Shown here piece after piece: positions 24,622 to 33,086 of a stretch of DNA of 33,123 bases. The notes beneath the pieces are model-generated. The model was not told where the DNA came from and made no database searches. It worked only from the letters and a program-made list of their open reading frames with translations. Origin of the DNA: Flavobacteriaceae bacterium (lineage in GTDB: Bacteria > Bacteroidota > Bacteroidia > Flavobacteriales > Flavobacteriaceae). The stretch lies in the NCBI GenBank assembly GCA_024635765.1, contig JAGXIE010000020.1, forward strand, positions 1 through 33,123, given 5' to 3'. How positions within the stretch are numbered: position 1 is the stretch's first letter; the number at the start of each line of letters is the position of its first letter. The position numbers and the translations under genes were made by a program.

Positions 24622-26278
24622 ATCACATATTACAAAAATTACAATTTTAATAATTGTTCTTATCATAGCGAATGTTATTGGTAATCGTATTTACAAACGC
24701 TTTGATTTGACTCAAGATCATCGGTACACCTTATCTGAAGCAGCTTTGAACACTGTTAAAGAAGTAAATTCCCCTTTAATCGTTGATGTATTTCTTGATG
24801 GTGATTTTCCTTCAGAATATCGAAGGCTTCAAAACGAAACTCGTCAATTGCTTGAAGAGTTTTCTCTATACAATTCTGAAATCAAGTTCAATTTCATCAA
24901 TCCATTGGAAGATGAAAAGACAAAAGATGCCAATATTCAGCAATTGATTGAGCGAGGTTTAGATCCATTACAATTATCGGTCAATGAAAGCGGCAAATCT
25001 TCACAAGCTTTAATTTTTCCATGGGCACTGGCTAGTTATAATGAACAAACGGTTAAAATTCCGTTGATAAAAAACACCATTGGAGCCACAACTGATGAAA
25101 CTGTCATCAACTCAGTGCAAAATTTGGAGTACGCTTTTGCAGAAGGTTTCAAAAAACTCGTTACCCCAAAAAGTAAAAAAATAGCGATTTTAAAAGGGAA
25201 CGGTGAATTAGGGGATGCGTATATATTTGATTTTGTTTCCAACATTCGCGAGCATTATTTTATGGCGCAATTTACCTTGGATAGCGTCGCGAAAAATCCA
25301 GAAGGCACTTTAAAAGCGATTCAGGATTACGATTTGATTATTGTTGCCAAACCGACTGAACCGTTTACGGAAAAGGAAAAATATGTGCTCGACCAATTTA
25401 CAATGTATGGCGGAAAAAGCCTTTGGTTAACTGAATCTATCGTTATGGACAAAGATAGTCTGTATAACGAATCTGGAAGTGCGGTCGCAGTTATGAGGGA
25501 TTTAAATCTGAATGATTTTTTCTTTAAATATGGAGTTCGTATTAACCCTGTGATAGTTAACGACCTCTACTCCGCTCCTATATGGTTGGCCATGGGTGAA
25601 GGGAGTCAGGCTCAATTTCAGCCCTTACAATGGCCATACTCACCATTGGCCGGAACAAACCCTAATCATCCAATTACTAGCAATATCAACCTAGTTAAGT
25701 TTGATTTTGCCAGTCAAATAGATACTTTAAAGAATTCTGTCAAAAAAACCATCTTGTTGAGAAGTTCTGACCTGTCAAAATTAGACGGCGTTCCAAAAGA
25801 AGTCAGTTTAGATATAGTCACACAAGACCCAAAACCCGAAACTTTTACAAAGGGCCCACAAACGTTAGCCGTATTACTCGAAGGCGAATTTACTTCTGTC
25901 TACAACAACCGTATCAAGCCTTTCAAACTTTCAGAAGAAAAAAATAATAGTGTACCAACGAAAATGATCGTCGTTTCTGATGGTGATATTATCAAAAATG
26001 ATTTGGTCAAAGGAAAACCACAAGAACTAGGTTTTGATCGATGGTCCGGTCGTAGCTTCGGAAATAAAGAATTCTTACAAAATGCGGTAAATTATCTTTT
26101 GAACGACGACGGACTTATAAACATTCGTAGCAAGGAGGTGGTCATTCCGTTTCTCGATGCACAGAAAGTGGAAGAGGAAAAGGTCAAATGGCAATTCATC
26201 AACATTGCATTACCGTTGGTCTTTTTGGGAGTTTTTGGCATTGTTTTTAACTATTTCCGCAAGAAGCGTTATACCTAA
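24608..26278 (+). CDS. gldG: Gliding-motility ABC transporter substrate-binding/auxiliary protein GldG
   Basis: A 556-residue protein with one membrane segment at each end (about 9-27 and 527-548) and a large periplasmic middle. The early YKRFDLTQDHRYTLSEAALN motif (29-48) is diagnostic of GldG and of the ABC_transp_aux family. FVSNIREHYFMAQFTLDSV and KMIVVSDGDIIKNDLV are other family segments. It should pair with GldF (permease) and GldA (ATPase). It overlaps the preceding BamE-like gene by 14 bp. The 91 bp to dnaN contain a separate promoter match. The start ATG at 24608 gives the normal short N-terminus before the first membrane segment. Confidence 0.95.
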   Translation: MLKNKSHITKITILIIVLIIANVIGNRIYKRFDLTQDHRYTLSEAALNTVKEVNSPLIVDVFLDGDFPSEYRRLQNETRQLLEEFSLYNSEIKFNFINPLEDEKTKDANIQQLIERGLDPLQLSVNESGKSSQALIFPWALASYNEQTVKIPLIKNTIGATTDETVINSVQNLEYAFAEGFKKLVTPKSKKIAILKGNGELGDAYIFDFVSNIREHYFMAQFTLDSVAKNPEGTLKAIQDYDLIIVAKPTEPFTEKEKYVLDQFTMYGGKSLWLTESIVMDKDSLYNESGSAVAVMRDLNLNDFFFKYGVRINPVIVNDLYSAPIWLAMGEGSQAQFQPLQWPYSPLAGTNPNHPITSNINLVKFDFASQIDTLKNSVKKTILLRSSDLSKLDGVPKEVSLDIVTQDPKPETFTKGPQTLAVLLEGEFTSVYNNRIKPFKLSEEKNNSVPTKMIVVSDGDIIKNDLVKGKPQELGFDRWSGRSFGNKEFLQNAVNYLLNDDGLINIRSKEVVIPFLDAQKVEEEKVKWQFINIALPLVFLGVFGIVFNYFRKKRYT

Positions 26279-26294
26279 CAGTTGTTAATAAGTT

Positions 26295-26329
26295 TTGTTT
26301 TAGAAAACAAGTCGTTTGGGATATATTTG
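26295..26329 (+). promoter_or_regulatory. Probable dnaN promoter
   Basis: TTG at 26295-26297, then 24 bp, then TATATTTG at 26322-26329, an exact TAnnTTTG match 39 bp before the dnaN ATG. The spacer is one base longer than the published 17-23 range, so the -33 part is less certain than the -7 part. Confidence 0.45.
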
Positions 26330-26368
26330 TAGAACCAATTAATTTGACCAAAATATAAAAGCACATAG

Positions 26369-27487
26369 ATGAAATTTATCGTATCCAGTACCTATTTATT
26401 GAAGCAATTGCAAGTTCTTGGAGGTGTTATCAACAATTCGAACACCTTACCTATTTTAGATAATTTTCTGTTTGAATTAAAGGATTCAAAATTGACGGTT
26501 TCTGCTAGTGATTTAGAAACCACAATGTCCTCAGTAGTGGACATAGAGAGCGATACTGATGGTAGCATTGCCTTACCAGCTCGTTTGTTATTAGACACAT
26601 TAAAAACGTTTCCTGAACAACCTTTAACCTTTGTGGTTGAAGACAACAACACGGTTGAAATCAGTTCTAATCACGGTAAATATGCTTTGGCCTACGCAGA
26701 TGGAAAAGAATTCCCAAAAGCAGTGGCTCTCGAAGACCCAAGCACAACTACAATTTCTGGTGATATTTTGGCAACAGCTATCAGTAAAACCATTTTCGCG
26801 GCTGGTAACGACGATTTACGCCCTGTGATGAGTGGTGTGTTTTTCCAATTCTCAACCGAAGGATTGACATTTGTTGCAACAGATGCACACAAGTTAGTAA
26901 AGTATACTCGTGAAGATGTAAAAGCAAGTCAGGTGGCTGAATTTATAATGCCTAAAAAACCATTGAATTTATTGAAAGGTATTTTGGCAGCTAGCGATGA
27001 GTCTGTTAAAATTGAATATAACGATAGTAACGCGAAGTTTACATTTGAAAATTCGGAATTAGTGTGTCGTTTGATTGACGGGAAATATCCAAATTATGAA
27101 GCGGTAATTCCAAAAGAGAATCCAAATAAATTGACGATTGACAGAATGCAGTTCTTGAATTCTGTTCGACGTGTGAGTATTTTCTCTAATAAAACAACAC
27201 ACCAGATTCGTTTAAAAATTGCAGGTGCTGAATTGAATATTTCTGCAGAAGATATCGATTATTCCAATAAAGCTGAAGAGCGTCTGACCTGCGATTACCA
27301 AGGTGATGATATGCAAATTGGATTTAACTCTCGTTTCTTGACCGAAATGTTGAATAATTTAAGTTCAGATGATGTTCAGTTGGAAATGAGCCTATCAAAC
27401 AGAGCTGGCATTTTAACTCCAACTGATGGATTGGATGAAGGCGAAAGGGTGACAATGTTGGTGATGCCTGTGATGTTAAACAATTAA
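26369..27487 (+). CDS. dnaN: DNA polymerase III subunit beta (sliding clamp)
   Basis: A 372-residue sliding clamp which encircles DNA as a dimer and tethers the replicative polymerase. The three-domain length is normal. Recognisable segments are MKFIVSSTYLLKQLQVLGGV at the N-terminus, TLPILDNFLFEL (about 28-39), the TDAHKLVKYTR segment in domain 2 (about 171-181), LIDGKYPNYEAVIP (about 235-248), and the C-terminal VTMLVMPVMLNN, in which the usual M-P-x-R/L end sits in the protein-binding pocket. It follows gldG but has its own promoter-like sequence and is closed by a strong terminator at 27552-27584. No dnaA or recF is nearby, so this is not the common dnaA-dnaN origin arrangement. Confidence 0.98.
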   Translation: MKFIVSSTYLLKQLQVLGGVINNSNTLPILDNFLFELKDSKLTVSASDLETTMSSVVDIESDTDGSIALPARLLLDTLKTFPEQPLTFVVEDNNTVEISSNHGKYALAYADGKEFPKAVALEDPSTTTISGDILATAISKTIFAAGNDDLRPVMSGVFFQFSTEGLTFVATDAHKLVKYTREDVKASQVAEFIMPKKPLNLLKGILAASDESVKIEYNDSNAKFTFENSELVCRLIDGKYPNYEAVIPKENPNKLTIDRMQFLNSVRRVSIFSNKTTHQIRLKIAGAELNISAEDIDYSNKAEERLTCDYQGDDMQIGFNSRFLTEMLNNLSSDDVQLEMSLSNRAGILTPTDGLDEGERVTMLVMPVMLNN

Positions 27488-27503
27488 ATTGGTTTTGAGT
27501 ACC

Positions 27504-27539
27504 TAGCATTGTTTTTATATGCTAAACAGTTAAACTGTT
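27504..27539 (+). repeat. Two small inverted repeats between dnaN and its terminator
   Basis: TAGCAT (27504-27509) pairs with ATGCTA (27519-27524), and AACAGT (27525-27530) pairs with ACTGTT (27534-27539) across a three-base loop. They precede the main terminator, so the 3' end of the dnaN transcript would carry three hairpins in a row. Confidence 0.55.
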
Positions 27540-27551
27540 ACACGATTAAAC

Positions 27552-27584
27552 AAAAACGCCAACTCATTTAGAGTTGGCGTTTTT
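27552..27584 (+). terminator. Strong bidirectional terminator between dnaN and the DUF4870 gene
   Basis: A perfect 14-bp stem, AAAAACGCCAACTC (27552-27565) with GAGTTGGCGTTTTT (27571-27584), and a five-base loop ATTTA. The A-run and T-run on either side allow it to end transcription from both convergent genes. Confidence 0.92.
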
Positions 27585-27610
27585 CCTTTATCTATTCAAA
27601 ACTAAAATTA

Positions 27611-27949
27611 CTAACTAATAAAACTAAAAGATAAAGGGTATCTTGGTGTTTCGCCATTACTTGCCTTGATAGCATTGATTACTGGAAAAACGATTGCCAC
27701 AATACCTAAAACTAAAAATCCTAAAAGCCCTAGACCAAATAGTAAAATCAATGGTACACAGATGATACAATAAACGATAAGGCTCAATTGAAAATTGATG
27801 ATATTCTTACCATGTTCATCCATTTGCGAAACTTTTTCTTTTTGGGTGGCCCAAATAATAAGTGGCAAAATCAAACTCCCGAAACCGGTCATAAGCGTCA
27901 CTAATTGGCTCAAATGTGTAATAACGAGTAATTGTCTGTCTTCTCTCAT
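27611..27949 (-). CDS. DUF4870 membrane protein
   Basis: A 112-residue membrane protein with three hydrophobic segments (about 8-33, 50-72 and 73-92). It shows the DUF4870 pattern: an N-terminal helix with THLSQLVTLMTGFGSLILPLI, a cytoplasmic MDEHGKNIINFQLS motif (about 43-56) and a terminal NAIKASNGETPRYPLSFSFI. These small proteins resemble TM domains of the Tic20 type; their role is unknown. It is convergent with dnaN across a shared terminator and 67 bp downstream of the TonB receptor gene, so it may share that transcript. Start ATG at 27949 is standard. Confidence 0.88.
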   Translation of the reverse strand: MREDRQLLVITHLSQLVTLMTGFGSLILPLIIWATQKEKVSQMDEHGKNIINFQLSLIVYCIICVPLILLFGLGLLGFLVLGIVAIVFPVINAIKASNGETPRYPLSFSFIS

Positions 27950-28016
27950 TTTATTGATGGTTTTAATTGATTGATGTATCTATATGACGAGCAAAATTCA
28001 AAAATGTTACAATTTT

Positions 28017-30305
28017 CTACAGATGATAGCGCAACGAAACGCCACCGTAGTAGTTCCGAGGGTTGCCTGGATAATAATAGCGAGGTTCGGAATTGTTAAA
28101 GCCCACTGCATTGATGAGAATGGCAGAAGCATACCTGTGGTCAAATACATTGTTGATACCAAAATTAAGCTTAAAAACCAAATTCTTGAAAAGTTGGGTT
28201 TCATAAACAAGTTTCAAGTTCATGATATTATATGAATCACTGTAAAGCGAGTTGGAATCGTTCATCGGCATTTCTCCAACATAAATATGATTGCCGTAAA
28301 GCGATATATTTTTGTATTGAAAAGCAATTCCTGTTGCAACAGTAATATCCGGAACACCTGTAAGTTTATTTCCTGAAAAATCGATCCCATCACTTACAAA
28401 ATCCTCGAAACGATGCCAGTTGAACGTAGCATTAAGATAAGGCGATATGGCGAATAATTGATTTATGACAAGTTTATAATCGGTAGAAAATTCCAAACCT
28501 TTATGAATAGTTTGCCCTGCATTTCTGCCAATATATTGGTCATCACCTATTCGTTGCGCAACTAACAAATCTTCAATATTCAAAAGATAAAGAGACGCCA
28601 AAACGTGCCATTTTCTATTGAAAAAATACGATTCACTTCCAATTTCATAATTAAATCCTTTTTCTGGACTGATTTCTGGATTCACAATACCTTCTGGTGT
28701 CAATGCTTCTTCCAAACTTGGGTAGTTAAATCCATAACTGACGTTCGCAAATACATTTTGGTTTGAACTGAATTGGTACAATACATTCAAATTGGGAGCC
28801 ACAATCGCATTAAAATTTCGTGCTACACTTCGATTGTTTTCGCCAACATTAAATTCATCTTGAAAATCGTAATTTGTTTTATTATAATTGATACCCAATT
28901 GCGTGGTTACTTTTTCAAAAATAGGAAGCGTTACACTTGAAAACATATTCAATTGTTGTCTGTATTCTATATTGTTACTCAAAATCATGCCTTCCAAACT
29001 GCCGTTGCCGTCGTTCTCTTGATACAAATTCTCTATGGTTTTCCAATGATATTCATCCTTGAAAAGTTCGCCGCCAAATGACCATTCTGCCCTTCGAGTT
29101 AAAAAATTAAACGTTTTATTAAAGACTAAACGTAATCCAAATCCGTTGGTGAATTCATCCAAAATATTGAAAGGTCGAGGCTCGTAGTGGTCGGAGTATG
29201 AATAAAACACACTCGTGGTGGTTTTAAAATTGTCAGTAAACTGATGTTTTAAGCTCAATCCGGTTAGGGTTTGCGTATCGGCTTCAAACCCTTGAGCTTG
29301 TTGCCATGTAAACGCAGCTTGGGATGGGTCTTCCATAAAATCCGACTTGCCAATGGAACTTGGAATTTGAGCGGTATAATCAATAAAATTCATTAATAAA
29401 GATACTTCAGTTTTATCATTGAATCGATAACTTGAGTTTAGAAATACGGAGTTTCTATTATAATTGCTATTATCTCGAAAACCATCCATTTCCAAATGGT
29501 CATAGGTAAGATGCAATGCAAATTTGGAGTCAGTGTAATCAGAAGATATCGAATTTTTAAACAATCCAAACGAACCGATAGTTGTATTATTTCTAACGGA
29601 TAGCCCTATGGCTTCTGGTTTTTTGGAAGTTAGCAATAAGGTGCCTCCCAAGTTGGTACCATATTGAGTGGCTTTAGGACCTTTGATAATTTCGATGGAC
29701 TGCAAATCTTCTGGGTCATAACTATCGATGGCAGTTTCTCCTACACCACTTGTTATGGGAATGTCGTTGAAATAACCACGGATTTTATTCGTGCCATACA
29801 AAGTTCGTGAACCTACACCGCGTATGACGATGCGATTGGTATTAATGGCTCCACTTTGAATGTAAATACCAGGTGTTTGGTTGATGGCAGACACGACATC
29901 CACAGGACTTTGTTGATTGATGGTTTCGCTGCCAATTGTTGACGTTGGCGTAATGACCATACTTTTTTTCTCATTCTGGGTATTGATTAAAATGGTGTTA
30001 AGGCTTTCGGTTTGGATGGATTCCTTAAGGTAGAACTGCTGGTTTGTTTCTGTAAATACAGCTTTTATAGACTCGTAATCAGGATGCTTTAAGGTTATTT
30101 CTATTGGGAAACTATATCGATTCGGGAGTACAAAAACACCATCATTATTTGTTTTAACAACTGTGATATCTTGAATGACTATAGACGCATTCGCAATTGG
30201 AAGATTTTGTTCAGACTTTACAATTCCTCTTGATTCCTGTGCTAGACTTATATTAAAAAAAGAGGCTGTCACAATTATAACAGCTTGAATGTTCAATAAT
30301 TTCAT
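28017..30305 (-). CDS. TonB-dependent outer-membrane receptor
   Basis: A 762-residue TonB-dependent receptor. A signal peptide (cleavage after SLAQ, residue 22) is followed by a carboxypeptidase-regulatory-like beta domain (about 25-95). The plug domain (about 115-225) contains INQTPGIYIQSGAINTNRIV, the IRGVGSRTLYGTNKIRGYF segment and IEIIKGPKATQYGTNLGGTL. The 22-stranded barrel ends YYGGVSLRYHL. The plug is of the FecA/siderophore-like type rather than the SusC type (no long SusC N-terminal extension, no SusD gene nearby). The substrate is unknown. Immediately upstream (6 bp) is the C-terminal scrap of a PQQ-dependent sugar dehydrogenase, which raises the idea of PQQ or another cofactor as ligand. 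Upstream lie a LacI regulator and a T9SS protein. Start ATG at 30305 opens directly into the signal peptide. Confidence 0.94.
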   Translation of the reverse strand: MKLLNIQAVIIVTASFFNISLAQESRGIVKSEQNLPIANASIVIQDITVVKTNNDGVFVLPNRYSFPIEITLKHPDYESIKAVFTETNQQFYLKESIQTESLNTILINTQNEKKSMVITPTSTIGSETINQQSPVDVVSAINQTPGIYIQSGAINTNRIVIRGVGSRTLYGTNKIRGYFNDIPITSGVGETAIDSYDPEDLQSIEIIKGPKATQYGTNLGGTLLLTSKKPEAIGLSVRNNTTIGSFGLFKNSISSDYTDSKFALHLTYDHLEMDGFRDNSNYNRNSVFLNSSYRFNDKTEVSLLMNFIDYTAQIPSSIGKSDFMEDPSQAAFTWQQAQGFEADTQTLTGLSLKHQFTDNFKTTTSVFYSYSDHYEPRPFNILDEFTNGFGLRLVFNKTFNFLTRRAEWSFGGELFKDEYHWKTIENLYQENDGNGSLEGMILSNNIEYRQQLNMFSSVTLPIFEKVTTQLGINYNKTNYDFQDEFNVGENNRSVARNFNAIVAPNLNVLYQFSSNQNVFANVSYGFNYPSLEEALTPEGIVNPEISPEKGFNYEIGSESYFFNRKWHVLASLYLLNIEDLLVAQRIGDDQYIGRNAGQTIHKGLEFSTDYKLVINQLFAISPYLNATFNWHRFEDFVSDGIDFSGNKLTGVPDITVATGIAFQYKNISLYGNHIYVGEMPMNDSNSLYSDSYNIMNLKLVYETQLFKNLVFKLNFGINNVFDHRYASAILINAVGFNNSEPRYYYPGNPRNYYGGVSLRYHL

Positions 30306-30311
30306 AACTAT

Positions 30312-30560
30312 TTATTGGGTCTTGTAATTTACTTTCCATAGCATATTTAGGGTATGGTCATTTATCAATAGATCCCCTTGAGGATTCACAATGACAGATG
30401 CAGATCGACCATAAACTTCCGAAGTTTCTTTAACTGCAATGAAACCCGATGGGAAATCTGCAAGTTGTTGCAACTTACTATTTTTGAATGTAATAAATAG
30501 CAAATAGTTTTTCAAAACGATTGTGTAATTTCTAAAGTTACTCAATAACATTAAAAACAC
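30312..30560 (-). pseudogene. C-terminal remnant of a PQQ-dependent (sorbosone-type) sugar dehydrogenase
   Basis: An open frame of 82 codons whose last 55 or so residues look like the end of a soluble PQQ-dependent sugar/sorbosone dehydrogenase. The stretch FPSGFIAVKETSEVYGRSAS, then VIVNPQGDLLINDHTLNMLW and KVNYKTQ, follows the family pattern of a 'GF...VWGRP-V-V-PDG-LLVSDD----I-RV-Y' ending. The catalytic and cofactor-binding part, normally more than 300 residues, is absent: the frame is open only back to 30569, and the LacI stop codon is at 30625. There is no ATG; GTG at 30560 is the only start. It is therefore most likely a decayed gene left after a deletion. A small functional peptide cannot be ruled out. 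It sits 6 bp before the TonB receptor start. Confidence 0.72.
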
Positions 30561-30624
30561 ATATGCGTCTTAAGAAATTTAAAAAATGTTTAACAAAAAA
30601 GAACTTTATGACTTTACGGATTGA

Positions 30625-31632
30625 CTATTTAGTAGTGCCTCTCAAAACTAGATTTGTTTTAATGGTTTTAACTTTGATATCGGTTTGCGATTTCATTTTA
30701 ATACGTTCCAATAACAAATCAACAGACGCTTTTCCAATATCAATGGCAGGTTGTGAAATAGTTGATAGTTTTGGCTCTGTAAATGGCAACACATTTTCAT
30801 CTGAAAAACCAATGATTGATAAGTTGTTCGGCACTTCAATACCTTTTTTTAAGGCTTTATGAAGGGCTACAACGCCAGTTGTGTTGTCAATGGACAGAAT
30901 GCCATCAACTTTAGGGTACTGGGTGTATAATGCCTCAATACACTCCTCAATTTGGTCATTGTTTCCTATGTGAATCAAAATAGGTTTGTTTTTGTAGTCT
31001 GATGATTCTTCTAGAGCTTTTAAATAACCATTGACGCGCAATTTGCCTACACTCAATTCTTCTATATTACTTAAAAGAACAATTTGTTTTCTCCCTTCTT
31101 TCAACAGAAAGTTAGTGGCTTCGTAGGCAGCACCAAAATCATCAATGATGACCTTATCACAATTAATCTCATCAGTTACTCTATCGAACATTACAACTGG
31201 TAAATCTTGTTGTAAAACACTTTCTATATGTTGCGTTTGGTTGTTAATTTGCGTTTCTTCTGCAATCGAAATAATAAATCCATCGACACTCCCATTACCC
31301 AAAACTTCAAGGCTTTGCAGTTCTTTAGAGTAGGATTCATTACTAATACAAATGATGATGTCATATCCCTTTTTCGTTGCTTCCTCTTCGATTCCATAAA
31401 GGACTTTTGCGAAAAAATGGTTAAGGATATTCGGGATAATAACCCCAAAAGTTTTCGTCTTATTACTCTTAAGACTTAAGGCGACTTTGTTTGGTTGGTA
31501 ATTGAGTTCTTGAGCTAATGCTTTAACTCGTTCAATAGTATCTTTACTTATTTCGTCGCTTTCATGTAAGGCTTTAGAAACTGTCGAAACTGAAACATTG
31601 AGTTTTTGAGCTAATTGCTTTAAAGTTACCAT
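30625..31632 (-). CDS. LacI-family transcriptional regulator
   Basis: A 335-residue regulator. The N-terminal helix-turn-helix is TLKQLAQKLNVSVSTVSKAL (3-22), followed by the hinge region NYQPNKVALSLKSNKT (about 43-58), and then a periplasmic-binding-protein-like sensor domain beginning FGVIIPNILNHFFAKVLYGI. The DNA-contacting order V-S-V-S-T-V-S-K-A-L is standard. Members usually repress sugar-use genes and release on binding a sugar. It lies between a T9SS-secreted two-domain protein and the sugar-dehydrogenase remnant, so the probable regulon is a polysaccharide utilisation locus extending to the right of the window. No clear palindromic operator was found in the 68 bp upstream. Start ATG at 31632 is standard. 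Confidence 0.95.
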   Translation of the reverse strand: MVTLKQLAQKLNVSVSTVSKALHESDEISKDTIERVKALAQELNYQPNKVALSLKSNKTKTFGVIIPNILNHFFAKVLYGIEEEATKKGYDIIICISNESYSKELQSLEVLGNGSVDGFIISIAEETQINNQTQHIESVLQQDLPVVMFDRVTDEINCDKVIIDDFGAAYEATNFLLKEGRKQIVLLSNIEELSVGKLRVNGYLKALEESSDYKNKPILIHIGNNDQIEECIEALYTQYPKVDGILSIDNTTGVVALHKALKKGIEVPNNLSIIGFSDENVLPFTEPKLSTISQPAIDIGKASVDLLLERIKMKSQTDIKVKTIKTNLVLRGTTK

Positions 31633-31648
31633 AGGCTATAAAAACAAA

Positions 31649-31678
31649 AAAGAGTGCATTGATAAAAATACACTCTTT
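31649..31678 (-). terminator. Terminator of the T9SS protein gene
   Basis: Stem AAAGAGTG (31649-31656) pairs with CACTCTTT (31671-31678) around a 14-base loop. On the minus strand it is followed by a T-rich run, 23 bp past the stop codon of the gene at 31701. It separates that gene from the LacI gene. Confidence 0.72.
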
Positions 31679-31700
31679 ATATTGATTAATGAAATGATGA

Positions 31701-33086
31701 TTAATTTTTTATCAACTTGACAGTATTGACATTACCATTTGTATTTATTCTTGCAAAATACAAACCAGTTTTAAGATTAGAACCGTCAATCGAAGTCTCA
31801 CTTGAATTAGGAGTAATCGATAATACATTCTTTCCAACCATATCAAAAACGTCAATGGAATTCATTGTGGTATTTTGTGTTTTAACCGTCCAACTATCTT
31901 TTGCGGGATTAGGAAAAACATTGAAAGATGCCGTGTCGAATTCATTGATTCCTAAAACAGTATTATTATGTAAATATAAATTGTCATAATATACTGTGCC
32001 TAAATCAGAAGTGATAATAAACTGCACCAAATCATTTCTACTACTACCATTAATTGGAGTAAAACTAGATAGAGGTATGTCAAAAGAGATCCATGTTCCA
32101 GGATTTGTGTTTGGTAACGCTGGAGTACTTCCATTATTAAATGACTTCTCTATTGCATTTGCTTCCGCTGTACCCCCATTCCAATTTGAAAATTTTACAT
32201 TAAAACTTTTATCCATTGTTGGAGTGTTAGTAAAAATATCTATATGAAAATGTGTCATTGACGTTGCATCAAATCTTCCGGTAATGAACTCTACGCCTTC
32301 ACAACCAAGGTTTGACACTTTTTTTATCGGATTTCCACCAACAGTAGCATCTGTAGTAGTTGCTCCACACCAAGGCGTATCAAATGTATCAACGGCAATA
32401 TTTGCATAAGCATCACTGAAAATTGATCTTACAGCTTCCGGAGCTCTATTAGGAGGTGTTGGTGCAGCATTAGGAGGCAGTGTTGCACACGGCGCACAAA
32501 CGCCACCACAATCAATACCAGTCTCATCTTGATTCATAATACCATCACTACAGGATTCTACTACTTCACCTTCAGGAACTTGAATATTATCGAAATAAAG
32601 TGTTTGGGTAGTAGTTCTAGCCGCAAAATCAGGTAAAACTACAAGTCTATTATAGGTATTTCCTATTTGATCTGTAAAGTCAATAGTAATTTCTTCCCAT
32701 TGATTGATTAAAGTATTGGGAACTTTTTTTTCTATTGGAGCACTGACTCCTTCAAACTTAATACCCACATCGCTGATTCTTGATTTGTAAACCATAATTT
32801 TTACAATAGAGTTAGTTGCATCAAAAGTGAATGTTAAATTATCGTCTGTAAAAACCAAAGCCCAAGGTTGATCTGTTGGATTAGCTATAAATTCAACAAC
32901 TGTGGCCGAAGTGTTAATGCCTCCACTCACTGGGTTTGCAATTACAGCAAAACTTGGAGCAACTTCCGTTGCAGTCCATGACCAACCATTACCTACACCA
33001 GCTGGTTCAAAATCAATTGTGTGTGTAGCTTGGGAATACCCAATATAAGTTGTCAAAATAAAAAATAATAGAGTAATTTTTTTCAT
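31701..33086 (-). CDS. T9SS-secreted two-domain protein (probable surface glycan-binding protein)
   Basis: A 461-residue secreted protein. A signal peptide ends at YSQA (about 20). Domain 1 (about 21-172) is a beta-sandwich-like region ending LYFDNIQVPEG. A Cys-rich linker SCSDGIMNQDETGIDCGG, followed by VCAPC (178-200), is acidic and calcium-binding-like. Domain 2 (about 215-375) is a second beta-sandwich ending TVYYDNLYLHNN. Residues 385-461 are a type-A T9SS sorting domain (FNVFPNPAKDSWTVKTQ, FDMVGKNV, LKTGLYFARINTNG, and final VKLIKN). Such proteins are exported by the type IX system and retained at the surface or released. The architecture resembles accessory proteins of laminarin-type loci, but no glycoside hydrolase motif is seen, so binding rather than cleavage is inferred. 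Its upstream genes are outside the window. Confidence 0.88.
   Translation of the reverse strand: MKKITLLFFILTTYIGYSQATHTIDFEPAGVGNGWSWTATEVAPSFAVIANPVSGGINTSATVVEFIANPTDQPWALVFTDDNLTFTFDATNSIVKIMVYKSRISDVGIKFEGVSAPIEKKVPNTLINQWEEITIDFTDQIGNTYNRLVVLPDFAARTTTQTLYFDNIQVPEGEVVESCSDGIMNQDETGIDCGGVCAPCATLPPNAAPTPPNRAPEAVRSIFSDAYANIAVDTFDTPWCGATTTDATVGGNPIKKVSNLGCEGVEFITGRFDATSMTHFHIDIFTNTPTMDKSFNVKFSNWNGGTAEANAIEKSFNNGSTPALPNTNPGTWISFDIPLSSFTPINGSSRNDLVQFIITSDLGTVYYDNLYLHNNTVLGINEFDTASFNVFPNPAKDSWTVKTQNTTMNSIDVFDMVGKNVLSITPNSSETSIDGSNLKTGLYFARINTNGNVNTVKLIKN

Noticed and set aside
26369-27487. Chromosomal replication origin next to dnaN
   Set aside because: No dnaA gene and no DnaA-box cluster is seen around dnaN.
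27984-28235. 83-codon plus-strand open frame
   Set aside because: It is antisense to the end of the TonB receptor gene and has no support of its own.
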